DNA of 20,780 nucleotides. Source: Thiobacillus sp. Lineage in GTDB: Bacteria > Pseudomonadota > Gammaproteobacteria > Burkholderiales > Thiobacillaceae. Where the stretch lies: contig NZ_JANJXQ010000205.1 in the NCBI RefSeq assembly GCF_024708915.1, forward strand, positions 1-20,780, given 5' to 3'. Shown piece after piece: positions 14,835 through 20,780 of this stretch (the first letter of the stretch is position 1; each line of letters opens with the position of its first letter). The position numbers and the translations under genes are program-made. The notes under the pieces are model-generated. The model ran no database searches, had not been told where the DNA came from, and was given only the letters and a program-made list of their open reading frames with translations.

Positions 14835-17516
14835 ATGACGGTGAAGACCATGTCCGTTAAATCTCCCGCCCCATTCGCCGCCGTATTTCTGGCCGACATC
14901 AGGCGTGCGGTCGGCGCGCGTCTTGCACTGCTCAGCCTGCCGGAGATCGGGGTCTTCGTCTGGCTGCTGTTGCTGGTGGCCGCGCCGGTCCTGATTTTTT
15001 CGCGGGCGCCCCTCGCCTTCCAGCAACACGTCTTCGTCGAACCGCAGAGCCACCTGCTGATCGAGGCATTCTGCGGCCTGACGGCATTGACCATTGCCGG
15101 CATGATCCTGTCGACCTGCCTGAAGCGGCGCGACCCCAGCATGATCCTGTTCGGCCTGGGTTTTCTGATCATGGGCGTGTTCGACATGCTGCATGCCTGG
15201 ACCGATCCCGGTACCCATCAGACGGGCTTTGTCCTGTACCACACGCTCTCCACTTTTCTGGGCGGCGCCTTCATTTTCGCCGGCGTGGCGGTCCGGGTCG
15301 TGGTCGAGCGCAATCATGGCTTTTCCCGGGCGGATCTGGCGACCCTCATGGTCGGTATGGCGGCGGTCGTGCTGGTGGCGGCGCTCTACCGCTACTTCAT
15401 CCCGAGCCTGTTTCCCGATTCCGCAAGCAATTTCAGGTTTTCCTCCGTCCTCCATGCGACGCATTACCTGGCCGGGCTGCTCTATGCGCTGGCGGCCATT
15501 GCGTTCTACCGCTATTTCCGCGAGCACCACCAGATTCTGGCGCTGCTGGTGTTCAGCCTGCTGGTGGTGTTTGCGCAAAGCGCGTATCTGTTCAGCTTTT
15601 CCAGCATGTGGAACCTGGCCTGGTGGATGTGGCACGGCGTCAAGTTGCTGTTTTACCTCGGCATCATGCTGTCGGTATTTGTCGGCTTCCTGCTGGCGCT
15701 GCGCACCATCGAGACGTCGCGTTATTCGCTGGCCCAGGTCAACCGCCGGCTGAAGCTTTCCAAGCAGGAAATCCGCCACGTCAACCAGCAACTCGAAATA
15801 CGCAACCGCATGGTTCAGGAAGCGATGCGCTCGCTCGAACTGGACCACACGCTCGACGTGGTGTCCAGGGCCATCCATCAGCTGCTGGGATTTACCAGCT
15901 GCGAACTCATTCTGCGCATCCCCGAGGATGAGGTGGACGAGTTCGATCGCCGCGCGCTGCATCTGAGCAGCCGCTGGCCGGTGCGCGCCCTGCGGGGCGA
16001 GTCCGCTTGCTATACGGCCATCTGCCATACCCTGCATGCGGCGAAAGACGTGTTTGAATGCGGCCACCGCGATGAGTCGGGTCGCCTTTCCCTGTGTCTG
16101 TCGCTCACCGCCAATGGCCAGGAAGTCGGCCGCCTGCGCCTGCGCGCCAACGATCGGGGCGCGGAGAAGCAGGACCTGAGCGGATTGCAGGCACTGGCCG
16201 TGGAGGTGGGGGCGATCGTGCACAACGCGCTGCTTTACCATCAATGGCTCGATGCCAACGATTTCCGGCTGGCGCTGCTGCGGGTCTCCACCATGCTCAC
16301 CTCCACCCTGGAACTGGACCGGGTGCTCGAGGCGGTGTGCAAGGAAAGTGCCGCATTGCTCGAAAGCGACGGTGCGATGGTGTGGCTGCCGAGCAGCGAA
16401 GACGGCACGTTCTACCTGGCGGCGAAATGGTTTGCGCAGCCGGACCAGCCGGTATCGGACGAGCTCGAGGTCTGGTGCGGCAACGGCAAGCTGTGTTCCA
16501 CCCTGCTGCAGGGCATCGGCGGCCGGTATCAGCCCCTTGGCATCCTGTGGAACGACGCCAGCCAAACAACCCCGTTCACCCGGCCGAGCGGTTGTCCTTG
16601 GGAAGCGCTGGCCATGTTTCCGCTGCTGGACGGCGAAAACCTCATCGGCGTGATGATGCTGGCACGCAAGGCGCACGTGCGTTTCAGCGCCGTCACGCTG
16701 GACAAGGGCGAACTGCTCGCAGGCCAGGTGCGCATCGCCATCAACAACGCGCGCAGCTACAAGCAGCTGGCCGAATTCAACCAGCAGCTCAAGCTGGCCG
16801 AAGCGGACAAGATACGCAGCGAGCGCATGGCGGTGATGGGCCAGCTGGCCGCCTCGGTGGCGCACGAAGTACGCAATCCGCTGTCCGCCATCAACAACTG
16901 CCTTGCCGTGCTGCGGGCGGACAGCAGCGAAAACTCGCGCAGCCGGGCGGCGCTGGAAATCATCCAGGACGAAGTGGAGCGGCTGACCAACCTCACCAGC
17001 AACTTCCTGTCTTTCGGCAAGCCGCGCGCGTCGGTCAGCAAGCCCATCGTGCTGGAGCTGCTGGTAAAAAAAGTCTGCGGCCTGCTGGAACGGCATATCA
17101 GTCAGGAAGAACTTTCCATCCAGCTGGGCTTGACTATCCAGCCCACCTCCTCGCTGTTGCTGTTCGACGCCGACGGCCTGGAGACGGTACTCTGGAATCT
17201 CCTGCTCAACGCGTCCCAGTCGATCCAGGGAGCGGGCCGCATCGATGTCGCACTGCGGCGTTACCCGGGGTATTTCCTGCTGGCGGTGAGGGATTCCGGC
17301 AAGGGTATCGCCCGCGAAGACCAGGCGCGGATTTTCGAGCCGTTTTATTCGCAGCGCTCATTGGGCGCCGGTCTGGGGCTGGCCATCGTGCTGCGCCTGG
17401 TGCGGGAATGGGAGGGCCGTATCCGGCTGCGCAGCCGGGTGGGCGAAGGCACGGCCTTCTTCCTGCGCGTGCCGGTTCGTATCGAGGAAACTTTTGACCG
17501 ACGCGAGGTCGCCTGA
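14835..17516 (+). CDS. Membrane sensor histidine kinase with MASE3-like 8-TM domain and two GAF domains
   Basis: An 893-residue inner-membrane kinase. About eight TM helices (~25-290) resemble the MASE3 sensor domain (HLLIEAFCGLTALTI, GFLIMGVFDMLHA, TLSTFLGG, WHGVKLLFYLGIM). A coiled segment (~295-340) leads to GAF1 (~335-480) and GAF2 (~495-650). GAF1 has a Cys/His cluster: C392, C397, H398, H401, C409, H411, C421. HisKA has phospho-acceptor H677 (SVAHEVRNPLSAINN). HATPase has N box WNLLLNASQS, G1 DSGKGIA and G2 LGAGLGLAIV, so it should be active. The gene ends in TGATG, overlapping the NtrC-type regulator by 1 bp, its certain partner. An ATG at 14850 with GGTGAAG upstream is an alternative start. 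Signal unknown; metal or redox is favoured by context. Confidence 0.88.
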   Translation: MTVKTMSVKSPAPFAAVFLADIRRAVGARLALLSLPEIGVFVWLLLLVAAPVLIFSRAPLAFQQHVFVEPQSHLLIEAFCGLTALTIAGMILSTCLKRRDPSMILFGLGFLIMGVFDMLHAWTDPGTHQTGFVLYHTLSTFLGGAFIFAGVAVRVVVERNHGFSRADLATLMVGMAAVVLVAALYRYFIPSLFPDSASNFRFSSVLHATHYLAGLLYALAAIAFYRYFREHHQILALLVFSLLVVFAQSAYLFSFSSMWNLAWWMWHGVKLLFYLGIMLSVFVGFLLALRTIETSRYSLAQVNRRLKLSKQEIRHVNQQLEIRNRMVQEAMRSLELDHTLDVVSRAIHQLLGFTSCELILRIPEDEVDEFDRRALHLSSRWPVRALRGESACYTAICHTLHAAKDVFECGHRDESGRLSLCLSLTANGQEVGRLRLRANDRGAEKQDLSGLQALAVEVGAIVHNALLYHQWLDANDFRLALLRVSTMLTSTLELDRVLEAVCKESAALLESDGAMVWLPSSEDGTFYLAAKWFAQPDQPVSDELEVWCGNGKLCSTLLQGIGGRYQPLGILWNDASQTTPFTRPSGCPWEALAMFPLLDGENLIGVMMLARKAHVRFSAVTLDKGELLAGQVRIAINNARSYKQLAEFNQQLKLAEADKIRSERMAVMGQLAASVAHEVRNPLSAINNCLAVLRADSSENSRSRAALEIIQDEVERLTNLTSNFLSFGKPRASVSKPIVLELLVKKVCGLLERHISQEELSIQLGLTIQPTSSLLLFDADGLETVLWNLLLNASQSIQGAGRIDVALRRYPGYFLLAVRDSGKGIAREDQARIFEPFYSQRSLGAGLGLAIVLRLVREWEGRIRLRSRVGEGTAFFLRVPVRIEETFDRREVA

Positions 17517-18883
17517 TGCGTATCCTGCTGGTAGACGATCAGAAAAGCCTGCGCCGTAGCCTTTCGTTGATGCTGCAGGGCGCCGGTTTCGAAACCGACG
17601 AGGCGGAAAGCGGCGAGGGGGCGCTGTCCCGTCTGGGCAATCAGAAGTACGACCTGGTGATTACCGACTTGCGCATGGACGGGATGTCCGGCGTCGATCT
17701 GCTGCGTGAAATCAAGCGTGAAAACCCGGCCCTGCCGGTGATTCTCATCACCGCCTACGGCAGCATCGATTCCGCGGTCGACGCCATGCGCCTGGGCGCT
17801 TTCGATTACCTGACCAAGCCTTTCCGCGAGCAGGACATGCTGGAGAAAATCCACGCCAGCCAGGCCATCCCCGCGGCTGCGGCGTGGCCGGCCGTGGCCG
17901 TGCCGTCCCGCGACGCGCAGGACATCGTCGCCGAAACCCCGCAGATGCGCGCCACTCTGATCAAGGCTGAGCGGATTGCGCGGACCGACATCAGCGTCCT
18001 CATCACCGGCGAAACCGGAACCGGCAAAACCCGCGTGGCGCGCTTCATTCACCAGAACAGCGCCCGCCAGCAGGCGCCCTTCGTCAGCATCAACTGCGCC
18101 AGCCTGCCGGAAAACCTGCTGGAGAGCGAACTGTTCGGCCACGTCAAGGGCAGCTTCACCGGCGCCACGGAATCGCGCGCGGGACTTTTCGAGGAAGCGG
18201 ACGGCGGCACCCTTTTTCTGGACGAAGTGGACACTCTGTCGCCCGCCATGCAGGCCAAGCTGCTTTCCGTCCTGCAGGAAAAAATTATCCGCCGGGTCGG
18301 CTCCAACAAGGGCAAGAAGGTCGATATCCGCATCATGTCGGCGAGCAACCAGGATCTCAGCCTGCTCATCGAGAAAGGCCATTTCCGTTCCGACCTGTAT
18401 TTCCGCCTCAACGGCATACGCCTGCACCTGCCGCCCCTGCGCGAACGCGGCCAGGATCTGCAGAATCTGCTGCAGCGCTTCCTTGCTATTTACGGCAACA
18501 AGTACGGCCGCAGCGGCCTTCGGCTGACGCCGCGCGCCGAAGCCTATGTACTGGGCTACCCCTATCCGGGCAATATTCGCCAGCTGGAAAGCTTCGTCGA
18601 GCAGATGGCGGTATTCGCCGACGACGCCGGTCACATCGACGTCGACGCCCTGCCGGAGGACCTGCAGCAGCAAACGGCTCCGCTTGCCATGAAAAACGGC
18701 CATACCGAACTGACCGAGAGCGGCAGCATCGCCGATTCGGAGCGCCGGATGATCGAGGCCACCCTGCTGCGTTCCACCAATATCGGCGAGGCCGCGCGCG
18801 TGCTGGGAATCGGCCGCACCACGCTGTGGCGCAAGATGCGCGAATACAACCTGCACTTCCATCCGCACGGGCGCAGTCGCTGA
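17516..18883 (+). CDS. NtrC-family sigma-54-dependent response regulator
   Basis: A 455-residue DNA-binding activator. REC (1-115) has D7-D8, phospho-acceptor D51 (ITDLRMDG) and K101. AAA+ (~138-370) has Walker A GETGTGKT (165-172), the sigma-54 contact loop GSFTGA (212-217, Ser in place of the usual Ala) and Walker B TLFLDEVD. The C-terminal FIS-type helix-turn-helix is NIGEAARVLGIGRTTLWRKM. All activities needed for opening sigma-54 promoters are present. It shares a 1-bp overlap with the upstream kinase. Two consensus sigma-54 promoters lie at 9489 and 18906, on either side of this pair, making them obvious targets. The binding site is not identified. Confidence 0.94.
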   Translation: MRILLVDDQKSLRRSLSLMLQGAGFETDEAESGEGALSRLGNQKYDLVITDLRMDGMSGVDLLREIKRENPALPVILITAYGSIDSAVDAMRLGAFDYLTKPFREQDMLEKIHASQAIPAAAAWPAVAVPSRDAQDIVAETPQMRATLIKAERIARTDISVLITGETGTGKTRVARFIHQNSARQQAPFVSINCASLPENLLESELFGHVKGSFTGATESRAGLFEEADGGTLFLDEVDTLSPAMQAKLLSVLQEKIIRRVGSNKGKKVDIRIMSASNQDLSLLIEKGHFRSDLYFRLNGIRLHLPPLRERGQDLQNLLQRFLAIYGNKYGRSGLRLTPRAEAYVLGYPYPGNIRQLESFVEQMAVFADDAGHIDVDALPEDLQQQTAPLAMKNGHTELTESGSIADSERRMIEATLLRSTNIGEAARVLGIGRTTLWRKMREYNLHFHPHGRSR

Positions 18884-18905
18884 ACGTTTCCGCCCCGTCC
18901 GATTC

Positions 18906-18921
18906 TGGTACGGGGTTTGCT
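18906..18921 (+). promoter_or_regulatory. Sigma-54 (RpoN) -24/-12 promoter of the DUF302-sodC operon
   Basis: TGGTAC-GGGGT-TTGCT matches the RpoN consensus with one change in the -24 element (TGGTAC versus TGGCAC). GG (18907-18908) and GC (18919-18920) have the correct spacing. It starts 23 bp after the NtrC-type gene stop. The predicted start is near 18932, giving a leader of about 48 nt to ATG 18980. Confidence 0.8.
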
Positions 18922-18979
18922 TTTCCAGACGGCGGGGGCATTCTGCCCATCGTTTTGGAACACACAAGGAGACGGAAGC

Positions 18980-19495
18980 ATGTCCGCCAAGCATTTTTTC
19001 ACAAACTGGGGCCTGGCCCTGGCCGCCCTGCTGTTTTCGCTGCAGGCGACGCCCCTGTGGGCGAAAGACCCCGTCGTCCTGGTGACTCCGGTCAAATACG
19101 AGGTCACCCTCGACGACGCGTTGCCGGCGGTGCGGGACATGCTCGTCTCGGCCCTCGAAGCCAGGAATTACGCCATCATCAATATCCTCAACGTGCAGGA
19201 AGGCCTGGCCAGCCGGGGCATCGAGGCGCATCCGCTGCAGCTCATCGAGTTCTGCAACCTGACCAAGGCATACAGCATCACCCGCAATGTGCCCGACTTC
19301 GAGATGTTTGCGCCATGCCGCCTCGCCCTGTTCGAAAACGACGGCAAAACCACGGTGATGGTGCATCGTCCCGCCCATGTGCTGTCGATTCTGGCGAAGA
19401 ACCCGAAGCTGTCGAAGGAAGGCAAAGCCAATCTGGAGCAGTTCGACCGCGACCTGAAAGCGATGCTGGGGGAACTGGCAAGCGGAGGGTTCTGA
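18980..19495 (+). CDS. Secreted DUF302 domain protein
   Basis: A 171-residue protein with a signal peptide (hydrophobic core LALAALLFSL, cleavage after TPLWA, about A28) and a DUF302 domain (~35-150). The fold is recognisable from the repeated beta-alpha pattern and the stretches QLIEFCNLTKAYSI and FAPCRLALFENDGKTTVMV. C92 and C113 could form a disulfide or a metal site. It is predicted to be periplasmic. DUF302 has no settled biochemical role; in other genomes it is often seen near metal or redox genes. ATG 18980 has AAGGAG about 10 nt upstream. It is the first gene after the second sigma-54 promoter and is followed 74 bp later by sodC. Confidence 0.82.
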   Translation: MSAKHFFTNWGLALAALLFSLQATPLWAKDPVVLVTPVKYEVTLDDALPAVRDMLVSALEARNYAIINILNVQEGLASRGIEAHPLQLIEFCNLTKAYSITRNVPDFEMFAPCRLALFENDGKTTVMVHRPAHVLSILAKNPKLSKEGKANLEQFDRDLKAMLGELASGGF

Positions 19496-19513
19496 ACATC
19501 CGCATTCCATTCT

Positions 19514-19531
19514 GGAACATGACGGAACATG
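19514..19531. repeat. Tandem GGAACATG direct repeat, 10-bp period
   Basis: GGAACATG occurs at 19514-19521 and 19524-19531, spaced by exactly one helical turn, in the gap before sodC. Its half-site AACATG also occurs in the palindrome at 1144-1158. It may be an operator for an internal sodC promoter; function unproven. Confidence 0.35.
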
Positions 19532-19569
19532 TCAGCGCCAGTTCGACTGGCTTCTCAAGGAGACCAACG

Positions 19570-20148
19570 ATGCCTGCCCCGATGCAATCCGTATCCCGCA
19601 TTCGCTGCGGCGCCCTGCCGCGCATCCTCGCGGCCGCCGGCCTGCTGTTCTGCGCCGGGGCGGCGCCGGTGGCCGCCCATGACCACATGATGTCGTCCAC
19701 GGCCGTTCTGGTGGCGACGTCGGGCAGTTCCGTCAGCGGATCGTTGACGTTCCGCGAGCCGAAAAACCGCGTCGTGCACATCAGCGGAACGGTCGAAGGG
19801 CTGACGCCGGGAAAACACGGTTTCCACATCCACGTGAACGGCAATTGCGACTCGCCCGACGGCATGAGCGCCGGCGGCCATTACGCGCCCGCCGGCGGCC
19901 GTCACGGCGCGCCCGGTAGCAAGGATCGCCATCTGGGCGATCTCGGCAATATCGAAGCCGATGCGAGCGGCCGGGCGGTGGTGGACGTGACGGCGTACGG
20001 CATCAGCATCGCGCTGATGGGCGCGGCATCCGTCGACAGCCGCAGCATCGTGATCCACGCCAGGGAAGACGATTTTTCCGATCCCGCCGGCAATTCGGGC
20101 GCCCGCGTCGCCTGCGGCGTGATCGAGTCGGACATGATGCCCATGTAG
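19570..20148 (+). CDS. sodC: Periplasmic Cu/Zn superoxide dismutase
   Basis: A 192-residue secreted enzyme converting superoxide to H2O2 and O2 in the periplasm. The signal peptide (about 1-36) ends in APVAA, so the mature chain would begin HDHMM. All metal ligands are visible: H86 and H88 in HGFHIHV, H104, H112, H121, D124 and H163. C93 and C182 form the conserved disulfide, and R179 in GARVACG is the guiding arginine. So it should be active. ATG 19570 has AAGGAG upstream. It likely shares a transcript with the DUF302 gene from the sigma-54 promoter at 18906, although a promoter in the 74-bp gap is possible. Pairing with the efflux module suggests protection from metal- or envelope-generated superoxide (inference). 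Confidence 0.95.
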   Translation: MPAPMQSVSRIRCGALPRILAAAGLLFCAGAAPVAAHDHMMSSTAVLVATSGSSVSGSLTFREPKNRVVHISGTVEGLTPGKHGFHIHVNGNCDSPDGMSAGGHYAPAGGRHGAPGSKDRHLGDLGNIEADASGRAVVDVTAYGISIALMGAASVDSRSIVIHAREDDFSDPAGNSGARVACGVIESDMMPM

Positions 20149-20202
20149 CCGCTCGTCCGCGGGCGGGCGGATGTTGGCGATGCGTCGCCTGCCCGCTGCG
20201 GA

Positions 20203-20237
20203 CGCGCCCCCGATTCGTGCGGGGAATCGGGGGCGCG
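20203..20237 (+). terminator. Strong hairpin downstream of sodC
   Basis: A perfect 14-bp stem (20203-20216 with 20224-20237; core GCCCCCGATTC / GAATCGGGGGC) with a 7-nt loop. There is no T run after it, so it is a probable but atypical terminator for the DUF302-sodC unit. A weaker imperfect hairpin (GGGCGGGCG / CGCCTGCCC) lies just before it at ~20160-20195. Confidence 0.6.
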
Positions 20238-20312
20238 CGGCGGTGCGTCAATATGCCACATTCCCGCACCGTCCGGCCCGGGATAAGCTTCGGCGCCACG
20301 AGGTCAAGAAAG

Positions 20313-20780
20313 ATGGATGGGTGTCGGATGAGTCAACTTACTTTTGTATGGCTGCTGGCGGCAACGCTGGCGACCCAGCCGGTTGCGGCGATGGAGCATC
20401 GCCACGAGGCGAAGCCGCAAGCGGCCAAGCCGACCCTGGCGGTAGGCGCGACGCTCGACGGCAACGGGCGCGTATGGCTGGCCAGGGTCGAGAACCAGCA
20501 GCTCTGGGTTTCCTCGTCGAGCGACGGCGGGCAGCATTTCTCCCGCCCGGTTGCGGTCTCCTCCGCGCCGGAAGACATCGCCGCCAACGCGGAAAACCGT
20601 CCCAAGATTGCCGTTGCGCAGGACGGCACGGTGCTGCTGAGCTGGAGCCAGTCGCTGCCGAAACGGTTTACCGGCAACGTCCGCTTTGCCCGCTCCACCG
20701 ACGGCGGCCGCAGCTTTTCCGCGCCGATCACCCTGAACGACGATGGCCGCATCGGCATGACCGCGGCATCCTGGTGGAAA
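20313..20780 (+). CDS. Secreted Asp-box (BNR/sialidase-like) beta-propeller protein, 5' part
   Basis: At least 156 residues, open at the right edge. From ATG 20313 (GAGG about 9 nt upstream) or the in-frame ATG 20328, it starts with a signal peptide (LTFVWLLAATLATQPVAA), then a short His-containing segment (MEHRHEAKPQ). Two Asp-box motifs follow, SSDGGQHF and STDGGRSF (pattern S-x-D-x-G-x-x-F), as in sialidase-like propellers. Such proteins are often annotated exo-alpha-sialidase, but the fold alone does not show enzymatic activity, and the catalytic residues cannot be judged from this fragment. It lies beyond the hairpin after sodC, so may be a separate transcript. Its role near the metal/SOD module is unknown. 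Confidence 0.75.
   Translation, partial: MDGCRMSQLTFVWLLAATLATQPVAAMEHRHEAKPQAAKPTLAVGATLDGNGRVWLARVENQQLWVSSSSDGGQHFSRPVAVSSAPEDIAANAENRPKIAVAQDGTVLLSWSQSLPKRFTGNVRFARSTDGGRSFSAPITLNDDGRIGMTAASWWK

Noticed and set aside
13671..17096. 1141-codon open frame on the minus strand opposite the pump and kinase genes
   Set aside because: Its product is rich in Gln, His and Arg with no domain, it spans two well-supported plus-strand genes, and such frames are common opposite GC-rich genes.
17345..19510. 721-codon antisense open frame across the NtrC-type and DUF302 genes
   Set aside because: It crosses several real genes and a sigma-54 promoter and shows no recognisable domain.
20254..20268. TGCCAC-like element before the Asp-box gene as a third sigma-54 promoter
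   Set aside because: The invariant -24 GG is absent (GC) and the -12 GC is off by one base.

Overview
The window is GC-rich, tightly packed bacterial DNA, most likely from a denitrifying betaproteobacterium. This rests on gene content: a nosR gene divergent from a DNR-like Crp/Fnr regulator, an HME-RND efflux operon, and large sensor kinases. The exact genus cannot be told from the sequence. There are no rRNAs, tRNAs, insertion sequences or CRISPR arrays. Almost every base lies in a long gene with short gaps.

Region 1 (1-1900), denitrification control. The 5' part of nosR runs off the left edge on the minus strand. It diverges from a Crp/Fnr regulator of the DNR type. A near-perfect FNR/DNR box (1182-1195) and a separate 15-bp perfect palindrome (1144-1158) lie between them. 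Region 2 (2003-4856), minus-strand housekeeping: a D-Ala-D-Ala endopeptidase of the PBP7 type, followed by an AEC-family transporter and a GarR/MmsB-type beta-hydroxyacid dehydrogenase whose genes overlap by 4 bp.

Region 3 (5014-9213), a cytosolic signalling pair: an HDOD-GAF-histidine kinase followed 21 bp later by a REC-PAS-GGDEF-EAL response regulator. The regulator keeps the motifs for both making and degrading c-di-GMP.

Region 4 (9214-20148) is the most interesting part and reads as one regulated module. A sequence matching the sigma-54 -24/-12 promoter consensus (9489-9504) precedes two periplasmic adaptors and an HME-RND pump. Next come an 8-TM MASE3-like double-GAF histidine kinase and an NtrC-type sigma-54 activator that overlap by 1 bp. 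A second consensus-like sigma-54 promoter (18906-18921) follows immediately and precedes a DUF302 periplasmic protein and a Cu/Zn superoxide dismutase. The simplest model (inference) is that the kinase senses metal or envelope redox stress and the NtrC-type regulator activates both flanking sigma-54 promoters, giving efflux plus periplasmic protection. The pump lacks the CusA methionine triad by alignment from memory, both adaptors begin their mature chain with the same HSD(A/P)SMFG motif, and no outer-membrane channel gene is present, so the cargo is open.

Region 5 (20149-20780): a strong hairpin, then the start of a secreted Asp-box (BNR-type) beta-propeller protein cut by the right edge.
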